From Pusillimonas sp. UBA3987 (GTDB taxonomy: Bacteria > Pseudomonadota > Gammaproteobacteria > Burkholderiales > Burkholderiaceae_B): a stretch of DNA of 64,000 nt. Where the stretch lies: positions 1-64,000 of the forward strand of contig DGCD01000007.1 of the NCBI GenBank assembly GCA_002384935.1, read 5' to 3'. Shown piece after piece: positions 52,361 through 62,100 of the stretch. A model generated the notes under the pieces. The model saw nothing but the letters and a program-made list of their open reading frames with translations. It searched no databases and was not told where the DNA came from. Position 1 is the first letter of the stretch, and every line of letters starts with the position of its first letter. A program made the translations under genes and the position numbers.

Positions 52361-53692
52361 TTACGGTGCCAACAGGTTGTTTATCGCGATGATATCGTCA
52401 GCCGTTAAAATGCCGCTGGCGGCTTTCAACCGGAGTCCATTCAGCAGGGTGGTATAGCGGGCATCGGCCAGGGCACGTTGTGTTTCATACAACTGCTGTT
52501 GCGCGTTCAACACATCAATATTCACGCGAACCCCCACTTCGTAACCGGTTTGATTGGCTTCAAGTGAAGCCCTGCTTGACGCTTCTGCCGCCTGCAGGGC
52601 CGATACCCGGGACAGACCTGAAACCACCCCCGAAAAGAAAGCCTGAGTGGTCTGTATTGCCTGTCGGCGGGTTGATTCCAGTTCGTAGCGTGATTTCTGC
52701 AACAAAGAGGTTTGTTCGCGTACTCTTGAGGAAATGCCTCCCCCGGCGTACAGGGGAATGGACAACTGGAGACCGACGGTTGTTTCCACCGAACGAGGGC
52801 CGGCCCGCGGGCCGGATGTGCCTCTGTCGCTGCTACTGCCCGATTGAGCGTAGAAATCCACAGTAGGATAATGTGTGCTCTGGGCAATATCAATCTGCTT
52901 TTCTGCCAGTCTTGTGCCGAGCTCAGCTTGCGCGACCTCGAGACTTGCCTGGGCTGCCTGGGCGGTCCAGTCGCTCAAGCGGGCAGGTTGCGGGGGAGGA
53001 AGCGAAACTTCGTTTTGAAGACGGGCCAGTTCGGTGGGGCGCTCGTTTATGATGCTTGCAAGGGCATCTTGCGCAATTTGCAATGCATTAAAGGCCTGGA
53101 TCTCACTGGCGTTGATCAGGTCAAGACGTGCCTGGGCCTCGTAGGTGTCGGCAATGGTGGCGCTGCCCAACTCGAATCCCCGCTTGGCGGCATCCAGTTG
53201 ATTCATAATGGCTTTTTTTTGCGCATCCAGGCTTTTCAGCGTGTCTTGAGCCGCCAGTACATTAAAGTATGCCTGGGCAACACGTAATGTCAGGTCTTGC
53301 CATGCCTGCTGGACGGCCAGAGTGGCCGATTGCTCAATATATTCCGAGGCTCGGTAGGTGTCCCACAAGCCCAGGTCGATAATAGGCTGCGTAAGCGTCA
53401 GTGCCCAGGTAGCCCGCTTGTCTGTGTTGCTATGGTCCAGCGAGGTAGAGCGAATATCGTCTGCTTCCACACCGGTGCCGGCCGTAATATAGGGTAAAAG
53501 CAGCGCCCTGGCCTGCGGGACCCTCTCGGATTGTGCCGCCCGGTTTGCTTGTGCGGCGGCAAGGATAGGGTCGCGTTGCTGCGCCTTTGTCCATACTTGC
53601 AATAGGTCTTGTGTCTGGGCTTGTGCAAACGGTAATAGCAGGGCATTCAGTGCAAAAAACAGCCCGAGAAACCGTAGCCGACCCGATGCCAT
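52361..53692 (-). CDS. tolC: TolC-family outer membrane efflux protein
   Basis: TolC trimers form the outer-membrane duct of efflux pumps and type I secretion. The 443-residue protein has a signal peptide (about 1-25) and two tandem OEP repeats (about 30-225 and 235-430), with the long helical segments rich in Ala, Gln and Leu and the NVLAAQDTLKSL and NIDVLNAQQQLYETQ blocks. An eight-base A run lies in the coding strand near 53213. It follows pcm after five bases, a pairing common in proteobacteria. No inner-membrane pump genes adjoin it. Confidence 0.93.
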   Translation of the reverse strand: MASGRLRFLGLFFALNALLLPFAQAQTQDLLQVWTKAQQRDPILAAAQANRAAQSERVPQARALLLPYITAGTGVEADDIRSTSLDHSNTDKRATWALTLTQPIIDLGLWDTYRASEYIEQSATLAVQQAWQDLTLRVAQAYFNVLAAQDTLKSLDAQKKAIMNQLDAAKRGFELGSATIADTYEAQARLDLINASEIQAFNALQIAQDALASIINERPTELARLQNEVSLPPPQPARLSDWTAQAAQASLEVAQAELGTRLAEKQIDIAQSTHYPTVDFYAQSGSSSDRGTSGPRAGPRSVETTVGLQLSIPLYAGGGISSRVREQTSLLQKSRYELESTRRQAIQTTQAFFSGVVSGLSRVSALQAAEASSRASLEANQTGYEVGVRVNIDVLNAQQQLYETQRALADARYTTLLNGLRLKAASGILTADDIIAINNLLAP

Positions 53693-53697
53693 ACGCG

Positions 53698-54378
53698 TTA
53701 GAACTTGAATTGGGATACTGCCGTACCCTTCAATGGCTTGATTACGGTGTCGAACAGTGCTTCCGTGTCAAAGCTTGCCGCACTGGTACGGGTAAGGCGG
53801 TATACCGTCATGATGGGTGTTGTGCCTACAACAACGACCATGCGTCCGCCGACACACAGTTGATATTTAAGTGCATCGGGAACAACCGGCACCGACCCGG
53901 TAAGTAAAATGGCATCATATTCCGCCGTACCCCAGCCGCTATGTGCATCGCCGATCTCGACGTTCACATTGCCGACTTGTTCACGTTGCAGGTTTTCAAC
54001 GGCAAAACCGGCGATGCGGCTGTCGATTTCGACGCTGGTGACCTGTTGCGACAATTGCGCCAGCAATGCCGCCTGGTACCCGGAACCCGTGCCGATCTCC
54101 AATACGCAATCGCCCGGCTCAAGGAGCAGCTCTTGCGTTAACCGCGCTTCAACCTTGGGTGTCAGCATGGTTTCATGCGAGTTAATGGCATTGATCACAA
54201 GAGGCAGCTCGACATCAGAAAAGGCCAGGGCCTGCATGCCTGCCGGCACATAACGTTCCCTTCTGATGTCGAACAGCGCTTGCAAGAGGCGCGGATCGAA
54301 GACATTCCATGGTCGGATCTGTTGCTCAACCATGTTGAAGCGTGCACGTTCTGTGTCGGAGAGTCCGGTAGCGTTCAT
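53698..54378 (-). CDS. pcm: Protein-L-isoaspartate O-methyltransferase family protein
   Basis: Pcm methylates damaged isoaspartyl residues so that they can be repaired. The 226-residue protein has MVEQQIRPW at the start and motif I LEIGTGSGYQAALLAQ (about 82-97), then the VEIGDAHSGW substrate loop. The variant is the shorter, TolC-linked type found in many betaproteobacteria, which may not act on the classical substrate. Upstream on the minus strand is an AT-rich stretch with TACAAT (54413-54408), a possible -10 without a clear -35. Confidence 0.85.
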   Translation of the reverse strand: MNATGLSDTERARFNMVEQQIRPWNVFDPRLLQALFDIRRERYVPAGMQALAFSDVELPLVINAINSHETMLTPKVEARLTQELLLEPGDCVLEIGTGSGYQAALLAQLSQQVTSVEIDSRIAGFAVENLQREQVGNVNVEIGDAHSGWGTAEYDAILLTGSVPVVPDALKYQLCVGGRMVVVVGTTPIMTVYRLTRTSAASFDTEALFDTVIKPLKGTAVSQFKF

Positions 54379-54414
54379 AGCGTTAATAACGAATTTGAAT
54401 TGAATATATTGTAC

Positions 54415-55245
54415 TCATTCAGACTGCGGGCTGGGTTGCCACCATGCATGAAAATGATGTACGGGGCCATGACCGTGGCCAACCTGCAGTTCGTCGGCAT
54501 GGCGAATGGATTCCTGCAAATACGCTTTTGTTTTGCGCGCAGCTTCGGGCATGTCGGTTGACTGAGGGAGCAGGGCGGCCAGGGCGGCCGAAAGGGTGCA
54601 TCCGGTGCCATGGGTGTTGCGCGTATGAATGCGTTCGCCAGGTAGTTCGAAAAGCTGGTCGCCGTTGTGCAGGATATCGATAGGATCGTTGCCTGGAAGG
54701 TGCCCGCCTTTTAGGTAAACCCACCGTTCGCCGCTATCGTTCAGCAGGCGGCGTAGTTTCTCCGCGACGCGACGCATTTCCTTCAGGTTATCAACGGGCG
54801 CCATTTCCAGAAGGACGCCTGCTTCAGGCAGATTGGGCGTGACGACCGTTGCAACGCGGATAAGGCTTTCACGCAATTCGTTTATTGCCGCTTTTTCCAG
54901 AAGAGGGTCGCCGCTTTTGGCAATCATGACCGGGTCCAGCACAATATGGGCAGGTTGCCAGTGCATCAAGCGCTCGGCAACCACTCGCGTAACGGCTTGC
55001 TGGCCCAACATGCCAATTTTTACCGCATCGATGCGCACGTCGGAAAACAGCGTATCGATTTGTTGCGCAACGAATTCCGGAGGAACTGGCGAGATACCGG
55101 TAACGCCGCGCGTATTTTGCGCGGTTAGTGCCGCAATCACAGCAGTGCCGTATGCGCCCAGCGCGCTCATGGTCTTAACGTCGGCCAGAACACCGGCACC
55201 ACCGGAGGGGTCGACACCGGCAATGGATAGCGCGTTAGGGATCAT
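54415..55245 (-). CDS. thiD: Hydroxymethylpyrimidine/phosphomethylpyrimidine kinase ThiD
   Basis: ThiD phosphorylates hydroxymethylpyrimidine twice for thiamin synthesis. The 276-residue protein from ATG 55245 starts NALSIAGVDPSGGAGVLADVKT and keeps VLDPVMIAKSG and the anion-hole block NTHGTGCTLSAAL. An open frame continues upstream to 55617, but that part is only a shadow of thiG. Its ATG overlaps the thiG TGA stop (ATGA), so the two are translationally coupled. Confidence 0.95.
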   Translation of the reverse strand: MIPNALSIAGVDPSGGAGVLADVKTMSALGAYGTAVIAALTAQNTRGVTGISPVPPEFVAQQIDTLFSDVRIDAVKIGMLGQQAVTRVVAERLMHWQPAHIVLDPVMIAKSGDPLLEKAAINELRESLIRVATVVTPNLPEAGVLLEMAPVDNLKEMRRVAEKLRRLLNDSGERWVYLKGGHLPGNDPIDILHNGDQLFELPGERIHTRNTHGTGCTLSAALAALLPQSTDMPEAARKTKAYLQESIRHADELQVGHGHGPVHHFHAWWQPSPQSE

Positions 55246-56048
55246 GATTTGGATTTCCGTGGCTGGATCATGCCTTCGATGGGGGAGCTGGGGTCGGCGC
55301 TGTACAGTTTGCGTGGCATGCGGCCGGCCAGAAATGCTTCGCGCCCGGCTTGCACTGCCTTTTGCATGGCGCCGGCCATCAAAACAGGATCCCGGGCACC
55401 GGCGATGGCGGTATTCATCAGGACAGCATCGCATCCGAGTTCCATGGCCACGGCTGCGTCGGAGGCCGTGCCGACACCCGCATCGACCAGCACAGGTACT
55501 TGCGCCTGATCGATAATTAAACGCAGATTCCATGGGTTCAGAATGCCCATGCCGGAACCGATGAGTGAGGCCAATGGCATAACCGCAATGCAGCCGATAT
55601 CTTCCAGCATACGGCATTGAATTGGGTCGTCGGTGCAGTACACCATAACGTCGAAACCGTCATCTACCAGTGTTTTTGCCGCTTTCAGTGTTTCAGGCAT
55701 GTTGGGAAACAGGTTGTCGGCGCTGCCCAATACCTCGAGCTTTACGAGTTTGTGTCCATCCAGCAGTTCGCGGGCAAGCCGCAGTGTGCGCACGGCGTCG
55801 TCGGCACTAAAGCATCCGGCCGTGTTGGGCAAAATAGTGTATTGCGACGGCGGCAGGAAATCGAGCAAGTTCGGTTCGTCGGCGTTTTGACCGATATTGG
55901 TTCGGCGAATGGCGACGGTGACAATTTCTGCCCCACTGGCTTGTATGGCTTGGCGGGTTTGCTGGAAGTCTTTGTACTTTCCGGTACCGACGAGTAAACG
56001 CGATGAATAGGATTTACCGGCAAGCGAAAATGTGTCTTTGGCTGTCAT
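55242..56048 (-). CDS. thiG: Thiazole synthase ThiG
   Basis: ThiG builds the thiazole ring of thiamin from deoxyxylulose 5-phosphate, an imine and sulfur from ThiS. The 268-residue protein from ATG 56048 has the SRLLVGTGKY start, TVAIRRTNI, the Schiff-base lysine in VKLEVLGS (about residue 107), and the GVGTASDAAVAMELG phosphate site. The usual neighbours thiS, thiE and thiO are absent; only thiD follows. The frame extends to 56159 without support. Confidence 0.95.
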   Translation of the reverse strand: MTAKDTFSLAGKSYSSRLLVGTGKYKDFQQTRQAIQASGAEIVTVAIRRTNIGQNADEPNLLDFLPPSQYTILPNTAGCFSADDAVRTLRLARELLDGHKLVKLEVLGSADNLFPNMPETLKAAKTLVDDGFDVMVYCTDDPIQCRMLEDIGCIAVMPLASLIGSGMGILNPWNLRLIIDQAQVPVLVDAGVGTASDAAVAMELGCDAVLMNTAIAGARDPVLMAGAMQKAVQAGREAFLAGRMPRKLYSADPSSPIEGMIQPRKSKS

Positions 56049-56109
56049 GTGTAAAAACTTCTTGAGAAACAGGTGAAGAATACTGCTTATTGTATAGGCA
56101 GGGCGCTTT

Positions 56110-57018
56110 CTAGCGTTTGCCTTCCAGTTGAGCGCAAAGTTGTTCGAGTGCGCCAACAAGCCGGGGCCCCGGCCGGAACAGGAGGTCGGGGTCTATTCCG
56201 ATCACCTTTGCCTGCCGGGCTGCCTTTATGCCTTTGCCGGCAAGAAACGCGATGCGTTCTTGCATCGGTTGGCCTGGTTCGTCCCGAACCACAATGAAGT
56301 CGGGCTGATTGGCCAGCAGGTTTTCCAGGCCTATCAGCGGCGCTGCTTGCGGCGCATTTCCGAAATGATTGTTTGCATTGCAGTACTGTAATGCATCGTT
56401 TAGCAGTGGGTCATTCCCTACCACATAAAACGGGGTTGCGTTGATTTCCAGAACCACAGACACGGGCTTGCGGGGCGCGAGCTGCTTGAGATTCTGCAAT
56501 CGTTGTCTCATTGATGCCGCAACGGCGCTGGCGGTGGCGCTGTTTTGCGTCAGTTTGCCGATTTTCTCGATGGCATCCGGGATTTCCTGGACAGATTCCG
56601 GATTGATGTGGATAAGGGGGATGTCAAGTGTTTTCAGAATGGGTGCGACGGCCTGTGTTGCGCCGGCCTGCCAGCCCAGAACCAGATCAGGCTTGAGGGA
56701 AATCAGTGTTTCCGGATCGACATGCAGGCCGTCGCCAACCCGGGGCAAGGAGCTGATTTCGGACGGGTAATCACTGCTTTGAACCGTTCCGACCAAACGG
56801 CTGCCGGCACCTGCCGCAAAAACGAGCTCCGTGATGTGAGGTGCGAGACTGACGATACGCTGGGCAGGCGCAACAGGCGCGGGCGCTTGCGCCCAGACGC
56901 CTGTTGGCAGCAGCCCCAGCGCCAACAGCAACAGGCACCGGTGAATGAAGTGTGACTTACATCTGCCATGCCAGATTAACGAACACAGTCGATCCCGGAT
57001 TCGCGTAGCCATAGACAT
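56110..57018 (-). CDS. btuF: BtuF-like periplasmic cobalamin-binding protein
   Basis: BtuF binds vitamin B12 in the periplasm and passes it to the BtuCD importer. The 302-residue protein has a long N-terminal region ending in a hydrophobic signal core (cleavage near VWAQ), then IVSLAPHITELVFAAGAG and a two-lobed binding fold with a single backbone helix. AAGGA lies eight bases before ATG 57018, which supports this start even though it overlaps btuB by 62 bases. btuC and btuD do not follow; thiG does. Confidence 0.88.
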   Translation of the reverse strand: MSMATRIRDRLCSLIWHGRCKSHFIHRCLLLLALGLLPTGVWAQAPAPVAPAQRIVSLAPHITELVFAAGAGSRLVGTVQSSDYPSEISSLPRVGDGLHVDPETLISLKPDLVLGWQAGATQAVAPILKTLDIPLIHINPESVQEIPDAIEKIGKLTQNSATASAVAASMRQRLQNLKQLAPRKPVSVVLEINATPFYVVGNDPLLNDALQYCNANNHFGNAPQAAPLIGLENLLANQPDFIVVRDEPGQPMQERIAFLAGKGIKAARQAKVIGIDPDLLFRPGPRLVGALEQLCAQLEGKR

Positions 57019-58792
57019 CGGTATAGTCCTTGTCGGTGATATTGTCCCAACGCACCTGCACAGACAGGTTTTTGGTTAACGTTGCCCGTGCTGTCAGGTT
57101 CCATAAGCTGTAACCGCCCAAGTGAACGCGGCCCTGGGAAAAGGTGTCGTCATAGCGCTGCCCAACATAAAGAAATTCCGCGCCCAGGGTCCAACGATCG
57201 ATACGTTGCTCCGCGTTCAACCGGTATGTTTGGCGGGCGCGCCTGATAAGACGCTCGCCTGTGCTGTCGTCGTAGGGGTTTAGAAAATCGGCGGCGGCAC
57301 TGAGGCGAGTTTGATTCCACTGGTACGCTGCCGTTGCGGTAATGCCGCGCAAGGTCGCGGAATCGACATTTTCAAGGCGGCGCGGAGTGGACACGATGAG
57401 GTTATCGACTTTGTTCTGATACGCAACCAGACCGAGTTCGACACCATGTTGCCGATACTGAATATGCGCTTCAATATTACGTGATTTTTCCGGTTTCAGA
57501 TCTGGATTGGACTGGGGCGGCATGCCGCCCCAGCCTGGAGCATACAAGTCGTTGAAACTGGGTGCCTGAAAGCCGGTATTGGCCGCAACGCCGACCTGCC
57601 AGGCCTCATTAAGGGCAAGTTCATATGCCAGCCCGCCGGTGGCGTGACTGCCGTAATCGCTGATGTGGTCGTTACGCACGCTGGCCTGAATACGATGCTT
57701 TCCGAATTGGCCCCGATACACCAGGCCTGTTGCCTGCGTGTTGCGACGGTTTGAAAGAAACGTCATGCTACCCGAGGGGCGCTCTTCGATGCGCTCGACC
57801 AGAACGCTCAGGCTTTGGTTAGGGTCCAGCGCCAGATTGTTTTGCCAGGTGTAGGTTCGTGTCAGCGAACCGAACTCATAAGGCGCAAAATTGCCGCTGT
57901 AGCTGATACCGTCTTCCTTGGCATATCCGAAGCGCAAGACGCTTTGCCAAAAATCGGTTAGCTGGTTTGTGCTTGACAGCGTGTAGGCCTGCTGGCGTGT
58001 CTGGCTGATGGCCGGGTGGGCCTGGCCTGCGTCGAAATCGCCATTGATATAGCCGTTGTACATCGAGAAATCAAAGCGCTGACCTTGCTTCCATTGGTAT
58101 CCAAGCGCACCCGCCACGCTATTTTGCCGGTAGCCGTCTTTATCCGGGTAGGCGTCGGATGCATAGCTTTCGGTTGCGTCGAAACCTGAGCTGCGGGCGA
58201 CGCCGGCAGACAGGTTGTAATTCCAGCCGTCTGCCGCGCCGGAAAATCCAACGCCCGACTTGAACGTGTTGTGGCTGCCGTACCCGGCATTTGCGTAGGC
58301 CCGAAGCGGCTCATCGCCGTCAGGCTTGCGGGTAATGATGTTAACCACGCCGCCAATAGCGTCCGAACCGTACAGGCTGCTGGCTGCGCCACGCAGAATT
58401 TCAACGCGCTCAATCGTCGCAGGGTCGATGGCATTCCAGTTAACGCCGCCGTAATTCGAACTGTTGATACGTACGCCGTCAATTAAAACCAGGGTGTGGC
58501 TGGCGTCGTTTCCTCTCAGAAAAAGTCCTGTGGTGTTTTGTGGTCCGCCGCTGTTGTAGAACGAAACGCCGGGTTCCTGTGCCAGGATTTCTGCAAGACT
58601 TTGTTGTCCGGCTTCACGCAGTTTTTCGTTTGGAACGATTGAAACATCGCCTAATGTTTCTGACTCAAGCTGTGCAATGCGACTTGCAGTGACGAAAATG
58701 GGATCCAGGCTGGAGGGTGTTTGCGCCGCGGCAAACAATGGGCTGAAAAACGTCAGCGCTACGAGGCTGCGCTGGTAACGGGTAGTAAGCAT
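56957..58792 (-). CDS. btuB: TonB-dependent vitamin B12 receptor BtuB
   Basis: BtuB takes up cobalamin across the outer membrane with energy from TonB. The 611-residue protein from ATG 58792 has a signal peptide (about 1-23), a TonB-box-like DPIFVTAS segment, a plug domain (about 30-150, with GLFLRGNDASHTLVLIDGV and GSDAIGGVVNIITRK) and a 22-strand barrel. The last residue is Met (VNLAWQM) rather than the usual aromatic. A cobalamin riboswitch lies in its leader. btuF overlaps its 3' end. Confidence 0.94.
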   Translation of the reverse strand: MLTTRYQRSLVALTFFSPLFAAAQTPSSLDPIFVTASRIAQLESETLGDVSIVPNEKLREAGQQSLAEILAQEPGVSFYNSGGPQNTTGLFLRGNDASHTLVLIDGVRINSSNYGGVNWNAIDPATIERVEILRGAASSLYGSDAIGGVVNIITRKPDGDEPLRAYANAGYGSHNTFKSGVGFSGAADGWNYNLSAGVARSSGFDATESYASDAYPDKDGYRQNSVAGALGYQWKQGQRFDFSMYNGYINGDFDAGQAHPAISQTRQQAYTLSSTNQLTDFWQSVLRFGYAKEDGISYSGNFAPYEFGSLTRTYTWQNNLALDPNQSLSVLVERIEERPSGSMTFLSNRRNTQATGLVYRGQFGKHRIQASVRNDHISDYGSHATGGLAYELALNEAWQVGVAANTGFQAPSFNDLYAPGWGGMPPQSNPDLKPEKSRNIEAHIQYRQHGVELGLVAYQNKVDNLIVSTPRRLENVDSATLRGITATAAYQWNQTRLSAAADFLNPYDDSTGERLIRRARQTYRLNAEQRIDRWTLGAEFLYVGQRYDDTFSQGRVHLGGYSLWNLTARATLTKNLSVQVRWDNITDKDYTDVYGYANPGSTVFVNLAWQM

Positions 58793-58836
58793 GATAAGAC
58801 CTGCTGGATAACGCGCGTCCCCGCACGTTATTGACA

Positions 58837-58858
58837 ATAAAACACGCCTTCGGGCGTG
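58837..58858 (-). terminator. Riboswitch-controlled intrinsic terminator before btuB
   Basis: On the minus strand CACGCC and GGCGTG (58858-58853 and 58848-58843) enclose a CGAA loop, followed by TTTTATTG. It sits a few bases after the cobalamin aptamer and about 45 bases before the btuB start, as an expression platform would. Confidence 0.8.
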
Positions 58859-58862
58859 CGCC

Positions 58863-59060
58863 GGTGCGACAGGGGCCGGTGTCGGGCTGGCATGCGATGC
58901 ATGACTACCGTTGCGGGGGCAGCACAGTTTACGAGTGCATAAAACAGAGGTTTCATTTGGAACCCATGTTTCTTCGCGTCCTGTTTCCCGTTTAACTTTC
59001 GCAGAAATGGCGGCAATGTGGGTGACACTGCTGTTTTGCCGATAACCGAAAGCACCTCTG
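58863..59060 (-). ncRNA. Cobalamin (B12) riboswitch aptamer
   Basis: Read on the minus strand, the leader contains the conserved B12 box TGCTGCCCCCGCAACGGTA (58924-58906), the upstream core ACGGGAAACAGG (58991-58980), and closing P1 halves GGTGC (59056-59052) and GCACC (58867-58863). These are the hallmark elements of the cobalamin riboswitch family. Binding of adenosylcobalamin or a related form should favour the terminator at 58837-58858 and reduce btuB-btuF expression. Confidence 0.92.
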
Positions 59061-59160
59061 ACAGGGGCAAAACTTTAGCACAGCCAAGGGCCAAAAGATA
59101 TATACGAGCTACAATAAAGGGTTTATCCCCTAAGTTCGTTATCGTTTCAGGTCTGTTCGC

Positions 59161-62100
59161 GTGCCATATCCCAATTTGCCTTATCCCTTGAATACTTACA
59201 CTCATGGTCGTCGGTTCGTCGAGTTGCTGGCCGACCGCATTCTGGTGTTGGACGGCGCTGTGGGCACGATGATTCAGCGTTACAAGTTATCCGAGGCCGA
59301 TTTCCGGGGCGAGCGTTTTGCCGGCCATGGCAAGGATTTGAAAGGCAACAACGAGCTGTTGTGTCTGGTTCGTCCCGACATCGTGTCGGAAATTCATTCG
59401 CAATATCTTGAGGCGGGTGCAGACGTTATTGAAACCAATACTTTCGGCGCCACATCGGTTGCGCAGGGAGACTATGGTTTACCTGAACTGGCGTATGAAA
59501 TGAATGTGGCGGCAGCCAAATTGGCGCGCCAGGCATGCGATGCATTCAGTACGCCGCAACGGCCGCGTTTTGTTGCCGGGGCGTTGGGGCCGCAACCTAA
59601 AACTGCGTCCATCTCTCCCGATGTGAACGATCCTGCGGCGCGCAACGTTACTTTCGAGGAGTTGCGCGAGGCGTATTCAGAACAGTTGAATGGTCTGCTT
59701 GACGGCGGCATTGATATTGTGCTGATCGAAACCATTTTCGACACGTTGAATGCCAAGGCTGCCATCTTCGCGGTCGAGACGGTGTTTGAGACTCGGGGGG
59801 TGCGTTTGCCCGTGATGATCTCGGGTACGGTTACCGATGCTTCGGGGCGTATTCTTTCAGGGCAGACAGTTGAGGCTTTCTGGAATTCGGTGCGCCATGC
59901 ACGCCCCGTTACCATTGGTTTGAATTGTGCGTTGGGGGCCGCATTAATGCGCCCGTATGTGGCTGAGCTGGCCAAGGTTTGCGATACCTACGTTTGTGTG
60001 TATCCCAATGCCGGTTTGCCCAATCCCATGGCGGAAACCGGTTTCGACGAAACCCCGGAAGACACTTCCTCTTTATTGCAGGAATTTGCCACCGCCGGCC
60101 TGGTCAATATGGTGGGTGGCTGTTGTGGTACCACGCCCGAGCATATCCACGCCATCGTGGAAAAAGTCGCGAGCCTGCCGGTCAGGGCAGTACCTCAAAT
60201 ACCGGTAAAAACCCGCTTGTCGGGCCTGGAGCCGCTCAATTTTGATGGCGATTCATTGTTCATTAATGTTGGCGAACGCACCAACGTAACCGGTAGCAAG
60301 AAATTTCTGCGTTTGATTCGCGAAGAGCTCTATGAGGAAGCGCTGTCGGTAGCGCGCCAGCAAGTGGAAAGCGGCGCCCAGATTATCGACATTAATATGG
60401 ACGAGGCCATGCTTGATTCGGCAGCCTGCATGCGCCGGTTCCTGAATATGGTGGCGTCCGAGCCCGATATCTCCCGTGTGCCCATCATGATCGACAGCTC
60501 GAAGTGGAGCGTCATTGAAGCTGGCTTGCAATGCGTGCAGGGTAAGGCGGTGGTCAATTCCATCTCCATGAAAGAAGGGGTCGAGCCGTTTCTTGAGCAA
60601 GCGCGCCTGTGTCGCAAGTATGGTGCGGCCGTTGTGGTAATGGCATTTGATGAAAAAGGGCAGGCCGACACCCTGCAGCGCCGCATTGATATTTGCGGCA
60701 AGGCTTACAAGCTGCTGGTTGAAGAGGTGGGGTTCCCGCCGGAAGACATTATTTTTGATCCGAACGTGTTTGCGATTGCCACCGGTATTGACGAGCATAA
60801 TCATTATGCGGTCGACTTCATTGAAGGCACGCGTTGGATTACACAGAACCTGCCGCATGCCCGTGTATCCGGTGGCATTTCGAATGTCAGCTTTTCGTTC
60901 CGTGGTAATGAGCCCGTGCGAGAGGCGATTCATACCGTGTTCCTGTATTACGCGATTCAGGAAGGTCTGACCATGGGTATTGTGAATGCCGGTCAGTTGG
61001 GCGTGTATCAGGATATCGACACGAGGTTGCTTGAGCTGATTGAAGACGTGGTGCTGGATCGCGATCCACCGGTTGCGCGCAAAGACGACACCGATGAACT
61101 CACACCCACCGAGCGCCTGGTCGTGTTTGCCGAAACGGTAAAAGGTTCCGGCACCAAAAGAGAAGAAGACCTGGCCTGGCGCGATCAACCGGTTGAGACG
61201 CGCCTGAGTCACGCTTTGGTTCACGGCATTACGACATTTATCGTGGAAGATACTGAAGAGGTTCGCCAGAGAATTGCCGATCAGGGCGGACGCCCCATTC
61301 AGGTTATTGAAGGCCCGCTGATGGATGGTATGAATGTCGTGGGCGATTTATTCGGCTCGGGCAAAATGTTTTTGCCCCAGGTCGTCAAGTCGGCCCGAGT
61401 GATGAAGCAGGCTGTTGCGCATTTGATTCCTTTTATTGAAGAAGAAAAACGTCAGATAAAGGCTGCCGGGGGCGATGTGCGTGCCAAAGGCAAGATCGTC
61501 ATCGCCACGGTGAAAGGCGATGTGCATGACATTGGCAAGAACATCGTCACGGTGGTACTTCAATGCAATAACTTTGAAGTGGTGAATATGGGGGTGATGG
61601 TTCCCTGCGCTGAAATTCTGGCCAAGGCCAAGGAAGAGAACGCGGACATTATCGGTCTTTCAGGCCTGATTACTCCCAGCCTCGAGGAAATGGCCTATGT
61701 GGCTTCGGAAATGCAGCGCGATGCTTATTTCACCGAGCGCAATACGCCATTGCTGGTAGGGGGGGCCACCACCAGCCGGGTGCATACCGCCGTGAAAATC
61801 GCGCCCAATTATGAAGGGCCTGTCATTTACGTGCCCGATGCCAGCCGTTCTGTCGGCGTAGCCACGCAATTGGTTTCAGATCAGTCGCAGGCTTATCTGG
61901 ACGCCCTGTCTAAGGAGTATGAGCAGGTTCGGGAGCGTCATGCCAAGCGCAAGGAAACGCCGCTGGTTACCCTGGAAGACGCGCGCAAAAACCGGCCGGA
62001 TATTGATTGGTCGACCTACACGCCGCCCAAACCCAAGTTTATTGGTCGTCGTGAGTTCAAGCATTACGACCTGGCCGAGATCGCGCGCTATATCGACTGG

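Noticed and set aside
52348..52376. CCTGTT/AACAGG hairpin between rfaE2 and tolC
   Set aside because: Stem of only six base pairs with a 17-base loop and a poor T-run; too weak for a terminator.
55246..55617. N-terminal extension of the thiD frame
   Set aside because: The extra residues are the thiG sequence read in another frame and are Arg/His-rich; thiD begins at the ATGA overlap.
60253..61224. Long minus-strand frame of 323 codons opposite metH
   Set aside because: It lies wholly inside the strongly conserved metH pterin and B12 region, has no family motif, and follows from the codon pattern of metH.
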